DNA of 64,000 nucleotides from CAYZWU01 sp964482235 (lineage in GTDB: Bacteria; Planctomycetota; B15-G4; CAYZWU01): the NCBI GenBank assembly GCA_964482235.1, contig CAYZWU010000030.1, positions 1-64,000 of the forward strand, in the 5' to 3' direction. Made by a program: the position numbers and the translations under genes. Shown here in pieces: positions 42,528-50,289 of the stretch; position 1 is the stretch's first letter; every line of letters begins with the position of its first letter. The notes below the pieces were generated by a model, which did not search any database, had not been told where the DNA came from, and worked only from the letters and a program-made list of their open reading frames with translations.

Positions 42528-43286
42528 ATGATATATATCTATATCCCTGCGTTTAACGAAGAGAAGAACATCGGTCCGATTCTCGACGAGGTTCGCCGCA
42601 CGCTAGATAGTGCGGATCTCAAGTATCGCCTCGTTGTGGTGAACGACGCCTCCACGGACAGAACGAGCGAGATCCTGGAGGAGTACGCCAAGACGATGCC
42701 CCTCGAGGTGGTCGCTCACGAGAAGAATCTCGATCAGGGCGGGGCGTTTCGATCCGGGATCTCGAAGATCCTCGATGAAGCGGTTGATGACGACTTCATC
42801 ATCACGCTCGACGCCGACTCCTCCCACCAGCCCAGCAACATACTCGGCATCTACGACAAGCTTCTCGACGGTAGGGACGTCGTGGTCGCCTCTCGCTACA
42901 GGCGCGGCGGAGACGAGTGGGGGGCTCCCCGGTACCGGATCTACCTCGCCAAGCTGGCCAACTGGCTCCTGCACCAGTTCTTCCCCATCGAGGAGGTGTC
43001 CGACTACACCGGCTCGTTTCGCGGCTTCAGGGCTTCGGCATTTCGCAAGGCGTGGGGCGACGAGGGTGTCGAAGTTCTCAAGGAGAACGACTTCACCGTC
43101 GTGCCGGAGGTGCTGCTCTGCCTCAGGGGCAAGGGTCTTACCTTCACGGAGATTCCCCTGATTCTCCGGTACGACCTCAAGCGGGAGAAAACGAAGATCA
43201 AGGTGAGGCAGACCCTGAAGGCCACCTCACGCCTGATCTGGCGCAGGATGCTTGGCGGGCTCAAGCAGCGGCGCAGCAAGTCCTGA
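42528..43286 (+). CDS. Family 2 glycosyltransferase (dolichyl/polyprenyl-phosphate hexose synthase-like)
   Basis: 252 residues, a cytosolic GT-A domain without added membrane helices. YIPAFNEEKNIGPILDEV at the N terminus, VVVNDASTDRTSEIL, HEKNLDQGGAFRSGI, the metal-binding LDADSSHQP, VVASRYRRGGD, and DYTGSFRGFRASAF. Such enzymes transfer a sugar from a nucleotide donor to a lipid phosphate or to a growing glycolipid. It diverges from the sphingolipid operon, so decoration of that lipid is an attractive but unproven idea. Ribosome site is weak. Convergent with the deoxyhypusine-synthase-like gene, 13 bp apart. Confidence 0.85.
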   Translation: MIYIYIPAFNEEKNIGPILDEVRRTLDSADLKYRLVVVNDASTDRTSEILEEYAKTMPLEVVAHEKNLDQGGAFRSGISKILDEAVDDDFIITLDADSSHQPSNILGIYDKLLDGRDVVVASRYRRGGDEWGAPRYRIYLAKLANWLLHQFFPIEEVSDYTGSFRGFRASAFRKAWGDEGVEVLKENDFTVVPEVLLCLRGKGLTFTEIPLILRYDLKREKTKIKVRQTLKATSRLIWRRMLGGLKQRRSKS

Positions 43287-43299
43287 ATATCCCCTCCGG

Positions 43300-44460
43300 C
43301 TACTCTTCCCCCAGAGCCTTGCGGAACTCGCTCTCCAGGTGCTCGAGCATGGCCTCCCGTCTCCTGTAGAGCCTCTTCAGCGGGCGCTTCTTCGCCCTGG
43401 ACAGGGCGTAGTGCGTGATGAGGGGCAGCGCCACAGTCGCGTCCATGTAGGCCACCACCGCGTCGGGCAGCTGGTCGGGATTGATCTTTCCCCACGACAC
43501 CGCCTCGCTGGGAGTGGCGCCCGAGAGGCCGCCCGTGTCGGGCCGCGCGTCGGTGACCTGGATGAAGAAGTCGTGTCCGACCTCCTCGATGCCGAGGATC
43601 TCCTGGATGTGCGGCTCCGTCTGAAGGACGAAGTTCTTCGGGCTGCCGCCGCCCACCACGAAGACGCCGGTCCTGCCGGTGCGCTTGGCATCGAGGACGA
43701 TCGACGTCGACTCGTTCACGTCGAGGGAGGGGTTGAAGCGGAGCTTGTGCCCCACGATCTCGAGCATGGCGATGTTCATGCCGATGGTGGAGTCGCCCGG
43801 CGAGCTGGTGAATACGGGGACGTCGGCCCGGTACGCGGCAGCCAGGACGGAGACGTTCCTGAGGCCGCTCTTCCGTTCCCACTCGGCGGCATACTTCCCG
43901 AGCAGCCAGTGGAATTCCGTTGTGCTCATCTCCTTCTGGAACTCGGGAGCGTCCACGATGTTCTGGAGGATGCGGTCCGTTTTCAGGAGGCAGTCGGTGT
44001 ACCCGAGGAAGACATCGTAGATGCGGACCACGTCGTTCCGGTGCAGCTTGTCGTCATCCGTTTCATGGTGGCCCGCGTGGAGGGGGCAGTTGAAGGCGAA
44101 GTGGAGGTCGTGGTACAGGTTGGCGCCCGTCGAGACGATCCAGTCCACGAACCCGGCCCGGATCAGGGGGATCAGGCAGGAGCAGCCGAGACCGGCCGGC
44201 GTCAGGGCGCCCGTGAGGCTCATCACCACGGTCACGTCGTCGGTGAGCATCTTCTGCGTGTAGAGCTTGCACGCCTCGCCGAGCTTGCGTCCGTTGTAGG
44301 CGAGAAAAGCGTTGTCGAGGACCGTGGCGAGCGATTCGCGTCCCGTGATGCCGCGCGGGAGGATCCGTTTCCCCGAAAGCAGGGCTTTCTTCTCCGCTTT
44401 CTTCATTCCCTTGATCCAGTGGGCCTTCTTCTTGAGATAGGGGAATGTCTTTCGAGGCAT
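43300..44460 (-). CDS. Deoxyhypusine synthase family protein
   Basis: 386 residues of the NAD-dependent deoxyhypusine/homospermidine synthase fold: VVMSLTGALTPAGLG, IVSTGANLYHDLHFAF, VFTSSPGDSTIGMNIAM, FVVGGGSPKNFVLQTEP, and GLSGATPSEAVSWGKI, where Lys325 corresponds to the catalytic lysine of human deoxyhypusine synthase. Bacteria lack eIF5A, so the substrate is more likely a polyamine (homospermidine-type reaction) or unknown. AAAAGGAG lies 9 nt before the ATG. Follows the btpA-like gene by 36 bp in the same direction. Confidence 0.85.
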   Translation of the reverse strand: MPRKTFPYLKKKAHWIKGMKKAEKKALLSGKRILPRGITGRESLATVLDNAFLAYNGRKLGEACKLYTQKMLTDDVTVVMSLTGALTPAGLGCSCLIPLIRAGFVDWIVSTGANLYHDLHFAFNCPLHAGHHETDDDKLHRNDVVRIYDVFLGYTDCLLKTDRILQNIVDAPEFQKEMSTTEFHWLLGKYAAEWERKSGLRNVSVLAAAYRADVPVFTSSPGDSTIGMNIAMLEIVGHKLRFNPSLDVNESTSIVLDAKRTGRTGVFVVGGGSPKNFVLQTEPHIQEILGIEEVGHDFFIQVTDARPDTGGLSGATPSEAVSWGKINPDQLPDAVVAYMDATVALPLITHYALSRAKKRPLKRLYRRREAMLEHLESEFRKALGEE

Positions 44461-44480
44461 GCTCGGATCTCCTTTTCGGT

Positions 44481-44504
44481 CTTGTCAGCCGGCTTGTCAG
44501 CCGG
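44481..44504. repeat. 12-bp tandem duplication at the end of the btpA-like gene
   Basis: CTTGTCAGCCGG occurs twice head to tail (44481-44492 and 44493-44504). The second copy contains the btpA-like stop codon (TGA on the minus strand, 44499-44497), so the duplication only lengthens the gap to the next gene. Confidence 0.9.
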
Positions 44505-45348
44505 TCTTGCCGATCGCTTCCTTCAGGGCGGCCACGCGCTTTGCATCCACAGGTGCGCTCACCTCGCCGTTCGCCTTGCACCATGTCCCCACGATGGCGG
44601 CATCGGCAAAGCGGAAGACCTTTTGGGCGTTATCGGGATTCAACCCGCTGCCGGCGATCAGGAAGGCGCCGGGAACGGCGTTGCGGACGGCCTCCAGGTC
44701 CTCGATGGCCGGGCCGGATCCTGTTGCCGGACCGGTGACGATCAGGGCGTCGGCCCGGCCGCGATAAAAAGCGTCGCAGGCGGACCGGGAGATCTCCGCG
44801 GGAACCAGGGGGCTGGCGTGCTTCACGTGCACGTCGGCCGCGATGGCGATTTCGGCATCGATGCCGCTTCTGTACCGGAGGAGATCGTGGGCCCTCCCCT
44901 CGATGATCCCCTGGTCCGTGACCGCGGCGCCGGTGAAAACGTTGACACGGATGAAGGCCGCACCGGCGGCGAGAGCCGCGCCGAGGGCGGCAAAGCCGTC
45001 GTTCCGCAGGACGTTGATCCCTACGGGGCAGGGGAAGCGCCGGCCGATCTCGCGGGCGATCACGGCCACGAGGGCCGTTGTGTGGGGTTTCACAGTCCGG
45101 GGATGAAACGGCGCGTCGCCGAAATTCTCCACGATCAGGGCGTCGGCGCCGCCGTCGATCCAGGCCGCGGCGTCGGCCAGGGCTCTCTTCTCGATCTCTG
45201 CGATCGAAGCCCTGTGCCCGGGGCTTCCGGGAAGTGGCGCGAGATGGATCGTGCCGATCAGCGATCCGGCGGCGAGTGGAAATGTTCCGGAAATCATCTC
45301 CGCGAGGATAGCGGACGCTTTCATCCGGTTCAACCGGGAATCCGTCAT
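44497..45348 (-). CDS. BtpA/SgcQ family protein
   Basis: 283 residues, a TIM-barrel family whose cyanobacterial member BtpA is needed for photosystem I stability, while bacterial and archaeal members have no settled activity. LIGTIHLAPLPGSPGH at the N terminus, DGGADALIVENFGDAPF, GINVLRNDGFAALG, FIRVNVFTGAAVTDQGIIEG, ADVHVKHASPL and a C-terminal LIAGSGLNPDNAQKVFRFADA are family landmarks. ATG 45348 has GGGGAA just upstream; ATG 45324 (275 residues) is the alternative. First of two genes with the deoxyhypusine-synthase-like protein. An AT-rich stretch (about 45420-45510) upstream is shared with the divergent lipoprotein gene. Confidence 0.85.
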   Translation of the reverse strand: MTDSRLNRMKASAILAEMISGTFPLAAGSLIGTIHLAPLPGSPGHRASIAEIEKRALADAAAWIDGGADALIVENFGDAPFHPRTVKPHTTALVAVIAREIGRRFPCPVGINVLRNDGFAALGAALAAGAAFIRVNVFTGAAVTDQGIIEGRAHDLLRYRSGIDAEIAIAADVHVKHASPLVPAEISRSACDAFYRGRADALIVTGPATGSGPAIEDLEAVRNAVPGAFLIAGSGLNPDNAQKVFRFADAAIVGTWCKANGEVSAPVDAKRVAALKEAIGKTG

Positions 45349-45419
45349 TGTTCCCCGGCCGGCCGGTGAAGGGACTCTCGCGGAGGGACGAAAGGCCTTT
45401 TCAGGCGGGAAAGAAGAGG

Positions 45420-45512
45420 TATTAGCCAATTTATATATAAAGAATATCTGATATATTTCGATAATAGAAAGTGTCGGATAAAAAAACTTATAGGTCCGGG
45501 CAGCCAACCTGG
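45420..45512. promoter_or_regulatory. AT-rich divergent promoter region
   Basis: Between btpA and the lipoprotein gene composition shifts sharply to AT, with several TATA-like hexamers on both strands (for example near 45432 and 45448) and GATAAT at 45460-45465. Both diverging promoters probably lie here, but I cannot choose between the overlapping boxes. Confidence 0.35.
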
Positions 45513-45564
45513 GGGGGCGGCAGAAAGACAACACCATAACTCTTGATAGAAAAAGGGGTTGAGG

Positions 45565-47922
45565 ATGAATCTCAAGACGATTTTCTGGTCCGTCATATTG
45601 TTGACGCTGCTGGCGCTCTGGAACTGCGGCGGCGGCGGGGGAGGCGGTGGCTCTCTTCAGGGTCCTGCCGAGACCGGTGACCGCGGCGGGGGCGGAGAAG
45701 GCGGAGGCACCGACGGAGGCAGCGGTTACGGTGATTCGGACTTCGAGGTCTCGAGGGGGCCCTATGGTGGGGACCGCTTCAATGTGGTGATCGATCCACT
45801 CGATCCCAACCACATCATCACCGATTCGTGCGATCAGAGCGGAATATGGCTGAGCGAGGACGGCGGCGAGGAGTGGCGCCGCTGCTCGCCGCAGGGCTCT
45901 GCTTTCGAGCGCGCCAACACGCTGATCGCCCTGATGCGCGGCAGCGAGGGCGGCCCTGACGAGATCCTGGTGGGCATCGCCGATGAGCACGAAGCCACGA
46001 GCGCATTCTGGAAGGTCCCGCTCCGGTCGCCGGACGTCGAGGCGGCCCAGGAACTGCCCGGCGTCGTCTCCCGCATCAAGCGCCTCACCGTGGACCCGCA
46101 TCCCTCGCGTCCCGGGCGGATCGCCGCGGTCTCGTTCTCCCTTGCCAACCTGCTCGAGGTGAGCCTGGGAAACATCGTTTTCAGCAGCGACAGGGGCGCC
46201 ACCTGGAGTCGGTGGTACGCAGGTTCCCGCTATCATGCCGTTCTCGATCTCTGCTTCGCTCACGGCGGCGAGCGCCTGCTCATCGCCTCGGCCGGCTCGC
46301 TGTCGGTCACCGACCTCAATCTCCTCTACGAGGATGAGGGGACTGACGGCGTGCTCGAGGTCATCTACTCCCTGGAGAGCAACGTTCCCATCAGGCCGGA
46401 TTGGGTGGCAAGGTATTCGATCGATGAAGTTCCCTGCGTCGTCGTCGCCGATCCCCAGACCGGTGCGCTGGTCGAACCGTACACCCTTCTCACCGGAAGC
46501 CGTGTCCAGGCTTTTGCCATGGATCCCGGCCTCGAGAATGTGATCTGGTTCGCCCACTCCCTCGGCCTGGCCCGATCGGTCAGCAACGGGATGACGGCCG
46601 AGGACGTGCAGATGGCTCTGACTGGATCGCGGAGCGGTTTCATCACCCCGATGAAGCACCAGGGCATCACCGTTCTCGATGATCCCGGCTCCGGCGGGGA
46701 GGAGACGGTCTTTCTCAGCCTCGGCGGCGGCCTCAGCTGGAACAGGGGGATCTTCAAGCTCCAGTACGACGTGGAGTCCTCCCTCTGGCAGGCGGAGCGG
46801 GTATCGCCAGGTCCATCGACGCGGTTCCAGGAATATCCCAAGGGCCCGGTCTGCGCCGCGCCGTCGGACGGGAGAAGGCTCTATGCGCCGTACTGCCAGG
46901 ACTCGATTCTCCGCTCCGACAACTTCGGGGAGATCGAGACCTGGACGGTGGCGAAGAAGGGGCTGACAGGGGTCAACGTGTTCGGCGTGGTCGAGGATCC
47001 GTCGGACTCGAGCGTGGTGATGGTGACCGGACAGAACGTGATCCGGCGCAACAACAACCGGATCGCGAACTCCGAGTGGCTGCCCTTCGTGATCCAGCAG
47101 GACCAGGTGACCGCGAACCTGAGGGCCGGAGCCATCGTCGATCCCGAGGATTCGAACCGGTGGCTCGTGGCAGGCGGCGCCGGCGCCGGCGTCAACCTTA
47201 ACGGCGGCGCCTGGCTCACGAACGACGGCGGATACACCTGGGAGCGCACGCTGGGCAGCAACGAGAACCAGGAGACCAATCCGCAGGTCTACGCCATCGC
47301 GCAGCATCCCGAGTATCCGGAACTCGTGGCGGCGGCGAGCGGGCTCTGGTGCGGCCACGGTACGGCGGGTGTCTTTGCCAGCCTCGAGCGGGGGGCGGCA
47401 GGGAGCTTTGTCCAGGTCCTCGGCGACGGAGCCTACGGAGCCCTGGCCGCACTGGAGATCCCTGGCGAGGCGGGCACCATCCTTGCCGGCGGGGAAGCCG
47501 GCCTGGCTCTCCTCACGATCTCCGCCGGCGGCGAGGTTGAAGCAATGAAGCTCGCGTGGGAGAACGGAGCGATCGCCGCCCTGGCCTGGGACGGCACCAC
47601 CGTCTACGCCGGGACCGCGGAGGGGAAGATCTTCTCCATCGAGGACGATTCGCTGCGTGAACCAGGCGCGTGGTACGAGCTCGACGACATCGGATGCGAG
47701 ATAACGGCCCTGGCCGTCTCGTCGGCGAGACCGGGCGAGATCTATGCCGGAACGACGGAGAACGGGATCTTCCGCAGCCTCGATGGAGGCGGGGTGTTCG
47801 ACCTGTTCGCCAGCGGGCTGGAGAGCAGCGAGCAGAAGGTGTTCTGCCTGCTCATCTCATCGAGGGGGGACCGGCTCTACGCCGGCACGCTCGGCGGTCT
47901 TGCTGTCCGGAAGCTGGATTGA
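45565..47922 (+). CDS. Putative lipoprotein, BNR/Asp-box beta-propeller
   Basis: 785 residues. A hydrophobic signal (IFWSVILLTLLALW) ends in NCGG, a lipobox-like site with Trp-Asn before the Cys instead of small residues, followed by a polyglycine linker as in many lipoproteins. The body carries repeated Asp-box (S/T-x-D-x-G-x-x-W) motifs: WLSEDGGEEWRR, FSSDRGATWSRW, WLTNDGGYTWERT and FRSLDGGGVFDLF. This predicts a six- to ten-bladed propeller like sialidase/sortilin/photosystem-assembly proteins. No catalytic Arg triad can be assigned. ATG 45565 follows GGGGTTGAGG. Likely anchored outside the cytoplasm; ligand unknown. Confidence 0.75.
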   Translation: MNLKTIFWSVILLTLLALWNCGGGGGGGGSLQGPAETGDRGGGGEGGGTDGGSGYGDSDFEVSRGPYGGDRFNVVIDPLDPNHIITDSCDQSGIWLSEDGGEEWRRCSPQGSAFERANTLIALMRGSEGGPDEILVGIADEHEATSAFWKVPLRSPDVEAAQELPGVVSRIKRLTVDPHPSRPGRIAAVSFSLANLLEVSLGNIVFSSDRGATWSRWYAGSRYHAVLDLCFAHGGERLLIASAGSLSVTDLNLLYEDEGTDGVLEVIYSLESNVPIRPDWVARYSIDEVPCVVVADPQTGALVEPYTLLTGSRVQAFAMDPGLENVIWFAHSLGLARSVSNGMTAEDVQMALTGSRSGFITPMKHQGITVLDDPGSGGEETVFLSLGGGLSWNRGIFKLQYDVESSLWQAERVSPGPSTRFQEYPKGPVCAAPSDGRRLYAPYCQDSILRSDNFGEIETWTVAKKGLTGVNVFGVVEDPSDSSVVMVTGQNVIRRNNNRIANSEWLPFVIQQDQVTANLRAGAIVDPEDSNRWLVAGGAGAGVNLNGGAWLTNDGGYTWERTLGSNENQETNPQVYAIAQHPEYPELVAAASGLWCGHGTAGVFASLERGAAGSFVQVLGDGAYGALAALEIPGEAGTILAGGEAGLALLTISAGGEVEAMKLAWENGAIAALAWDGTTVYAGTAEGKIFSIEDDSLREPGAWYELDDIGCEITALAVSSARPGEIYAGTTENGIFRSLDGGGVFDLFASGLESSEQKVFCLLISSRGDRLYAGTLGGLAVRKLD

Positions 47923-47941
47923 GGCAAGGGAGGAATTCAAG

Positions 47942-47960
47942 TGCCGGTCCATGACCGGCA
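47942..47960 (+). repeat. Hairpin after the lipoprotein gene
   Basis: Perfect 8-bp stem TGCCGGTC/GACCGGCA with a 3-nt loop, starting 20 bp after the stop. It lacks a T run, so it would protect the mRNA end or slow polymerase rather than act as a classic terminator. Confidence 0.6.
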
Positions 47961-48022
47961 GCTGAGATAACCGAATCCGCGCTGCTTGAGGGGGCTCTGC
48001 GCGGAAGAAGGGGCTGGGCCGC

Positions 48023-48055
48023 CCATCACCCATGGAAGAACCAGGTGGGTGATGG
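48023..48055. repeat. Hairpin belonging to the decayed iorB copy
   Basis: Perfect 10-bp arms at 48023-48032 and 48046-48055. A related but imperfect hairpin stands at the same distance from the intact iorB stop (about 49597-49621), so hairpin and iorB end were duplicated together. Confidence 0.7.
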
Positions 48056-48074
48056 TGCGGTCCTGGCTTTTTGC

Positions 48075-48140
48075 TCAGCTCCCGAAGCTCCGGCCCATCT
48101 CCAGGGCCTTCATGTTGATTTCCACGGTCCTCGGCTTGAC
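48075..48140 (-). pseudogene. Remnant of a second iorB (last 21 codons and stop)
   Basis: 66 bp that match the end of intact iorB (49661-49726) at 63 positions. Read on the minus strand it encodes VKPRTVEINMKALEMGRSFG, then Ser and a stop. The three differences give Lys-to-Arg, Leu-to-Met and one silent change, a conservative pattern suggesting the copy was once translated. Similarity ends abruptly at 48140, beyond which the sequence is that of the ATPase insert. The rest of the 47923-48302 gap has no gene. Confidence 0.85.
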
Positions 48141-48266
48141 CTGCAAAACCTAAGTCTATCACCAGGGGATGATATCAAGACGAAGACGTCTGTCTAAGGG
48201 TGTGGAATTAGTCCTTGGCGTATAACGCGGACGGACTTTTCCGGAGGGGCAAAATCTAAAAATGAA

Positions 48267-48300
48267 CTTGCAAAATAGAAATAATATTCTAATTTGCAAG
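48267..48300. promoter_or_regulatory. 34-bp palindrome over the ATPase gene start
   Basis: 14-bp arms at 48267-48280 and 48287-48300 match at 13 of 14 positions around the spacer ATAATA. The element is far more AT-rich than the surroundings and ends 2 bp before the GTG start. It probably combines promoter and operator, with autoregulation or regulation by a dimeric repressor. Confidence 0.65.
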
Positions 48301-48302
48301 AC

Positions 48303-49454
48303 GTGATACGAAGAAGAGTTCGGCAACAACTTCTTGAGCGTCTGAAAATCCATCCGGCTGTGGCGCTGATCGGGCCACGCCAGTGTGGCAAGACCACCTT
48401 GGCGCAAACTCTGGGCGGAACCTATTTCGACCTGGAGCAGGAACCCGAACGCCTGCGCCTCGATCTGGAATGGGGGAGTCTCGAGGCAGGAAAGGACCTG
48501 GTGATTCTGGACGAGGCTCAGTCCTGGCCGGAGGTCTTCACCCGCCTGCGAGGGGCCATCGATAAGGATCGCAAGCGCATGGGCCGTTTTCTCCTGCTTG
48601 GATCCGTCTCTCCCTCGTTGATGGTTCAGGTTTCCGAATCCTTGGCAGGTCGCCTGTCGTTGATCGAGTTGACGCCGTTCTTCATGACTGAACTCACTAC
48701 AAAGGCATCGCGGGAACACCTTTGGTTGTTTGGTGGGTACCCGGATGGCGGTGTGCTTGAACCCAAGCAATATCCGCGATGGCAACTGGACTACCTGGCA
48801 CTGCTGAGCCAGCGGGATTTACCTTCATGGGGATTGCCCGCCAAACCGCAGACAACCGACCGCTTGTTGCGCATGCTTGCCGCTTTGCACGGTCAGGTAT
48901 GGAATGCTTCGCAGGTGGGGCAAAGCCTGGGACTTTCTTATCAGACAGTCAACAGCTACCTCGATTACTTCGAGGGCGCCTTTCTGACACGGCGACTCCA
49001 ACCCTTTCAGGCGAACATCAAGAAACGGTTGGTCAAGAGCCCCAAGGTATACTGGCGCGACAGTGGTTTGCTTCATGCTCTCCTGAACGTATCGGACGAA
49101 CGCGGCCTGCTGGCGCAACCATGGGTGGGGGCCAGCTGGGAGGGTTTCGTGATTGAGCAGGCGCTCGGCGAAATGTCTTCGCGCGGGCGGAATTTCAATG
49201 CCTACTACTTTAGAACCAGCGATCAGCACGAGCTTGATCTGGTGCTGGACTTCGGAAAAGATCGCTGGGCCGTCGAGGTGAAACTATCGTCCTCACCCGG
49301 CCTGGATGACATGAGACAATTGGATAAGACCGCTGACATGATCAGCGCAACACGTCGTTTCCTGGTATCGCAGACAAGCCGGTCGAGCGATGATGGGCGC
49401 CGGGTTTCCTGTAATCTGCCTTCGTTTCTGAAGCATCTTCGTGAGGAATCATAG
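48303..49454 (+). CDS. AAA_14/DUF4143-type ATP-binding protein
   Basis: 383 residues from the GTG at 48303, which matches the family's usual N terminus (M-I-x-R-R); a TTG at 48294 would add three and sits inside the palindrome. Walker A GPRQCGKTT, Walker B DLVILDEAQ, sensor-like FLLLGSVSPS, then the DUF4143 part: ALHGQVWNASQVGQSLGLSY (winged helix), FEGAFLTRRLQPF, PKVYWRDSGLLHAL, GASWEGFVIEQAL, and a nuclease-like tail HELDLVLDFGKDRWAVEVK. Such genes are widespread, patchy and often horizontally spread; the function is unsettled. Lower GC, no ribosome site, and the flanking iorB remnant mark it as an insertion. The 207 bp after it hold only a G-C hairpin near 49482. Confidence 0.88.
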   Translation: MIRRRVRQQLLERLKIHPAVALIGPRQCGKTTLAQTLGGTYFDLEQEPERLRLDLEWGSLEAGKDLVILDEAQSWPEVFTRLRGAIDKDRKRMGRFLLLGSVSPSLMVQVSESLAGRLSLIELTPFFMTELTTKASREHLWLFGGYPDGGVLEPKQYPRWQLDYLALLSQRDLPSWGLPAKPQTTDRLLRMLAALHGQVWNASQVGQSLGLSYQTVNSYLDYFEGAFLTRRLQPFQANIKKRLVKSPKVYWRDSGLLHALLNVSDERGLLAQPWVGASWEGFVIEQALGEMSSRGRNFNAYYFRTSDQHELDLVLDFGKDRWAVEVKLSSSPGLDDMRQLDKTADMISATRRFLVSQTSRSSDDGRRVSCNLPSFLKHLREES

Positions 49455-49660
49455 TCGTATCAGAAAAAACACGGTCCGCCCGGTGCGCCTCCGGGTGGGC
49501 GAAAGCCTGGCAATGAACCATGGTTATACTGAACGACATGATCAAGACCGGATGTTCTTGTCGTGCGGGCATCGGACCGCGATCGCTCAGTGCACACCCA
49601 TGAGAGGGCCAGGTGGGTGCATGGAGCGGTCCCGGCTATTAACCCTTACGTTTTACAGTA

Positions 49661-50233
49661 TCAGCTACCGAAGCTCCGGCCCATCTCCAGGGCCTTCAGG
49701 TTGATTTCCACGGTCTTCGGCTTGACGTTCTTCTGCAGCGTATCGCGCCAGTTCTCCATGTCGAAATCGAGATGGTTCGAGAGGACGCCCAGCAGGAGCA
49801 CATTGACGCTTCTCACGTTTCCCGCCTCGATCGCCATGGCGTTGGCATCGAGAAGGACCGTCTTCCCGGCCTTCTCCTTGATCCGGTCTTCCAGCTTCTC
49901 CGGGTAGGTCTCCTGTCCCGAGGGAAGGAGCTCCATCGTGTTCACGATGGCCACCCCGTCGGGTTTCAGGAAGTGGAGCCACCTCAGGGCCTCCATCTTC
50001 TCGAAGGCGAGGATGAAGTCCGCCCCGCCTTCCTCGATCAGCGGCGAGTGGATCTTCTCGCCGAACCGGACGTGGCTCACCACCGAGCCGCCGCGCTGGG
50101 CCATCCCGTGCACCTCGCTCTTCTTCACGTCATAGCCCTGATCCAGAGCGAGAGCCGAGAGGATCTTGCTCGAGAGGAGGATTCCCTGGCCGCCCACACC
50201 GCAGATGAAAACGTTGGTCATCTTCTTCGTCAT
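49661..50233 (-). CDS. iorB: Indolepyruvate:ferredoxin oxidoreductase, beta subunit
   Basis: Gamma-type domain subunit of the 2-oxoacid:ferredoxin oxidoreductase that oxidatively decarboxylates aryl pyruvates from aromatic amino acids. 190 residues: NVFICGVGGQGILLSSKILS, SEVHGMAQRGGSVVSHVRFG, ADFILAFEKMEALRWL and VLLLGVLSNHLDF are typical. ATG 50233 has GAGGAAG 8 nt upstream; ATG 50221 would be later by four codons. Lies 56 bp after iorA. Its last 66 bp have a diverged second copy 1.6 kb away, on the far side of the ATPase gene. Confidence 0.94.
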   Translation of the reverse strand: MTKKMTNVFICGVGGQGILLSSKILSALALDQGYDVKKSEVHGMAQRGGSVVSHVRFGEKIHSPLIEEGGADFILAFEKMEALRWLHFLKPDGVAIVNTMELLPSGQETYPEKLEDRIKEKAGKTVLLDANAMAIEAGNVRSVNVLLLGVLSNHLDFDMENWRDTLQKNVKPKTVEINLKALEMGRSFGS

Positions 50234-50289
50234 TTTTCTACTTCCTCATTTCATGGCTCGTGGTCTCTAACAGAAAACACGGCCTCCCG

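Noticed and set aside
44497..47358. 953-residue minus-strand frame covering btpA and the lipoprotein gene
   Set aside because: Only its last 283 codons (from 45348) match BtpA; the rest is antisense to the beta-propeller gene and has no start site with a ribosome site.
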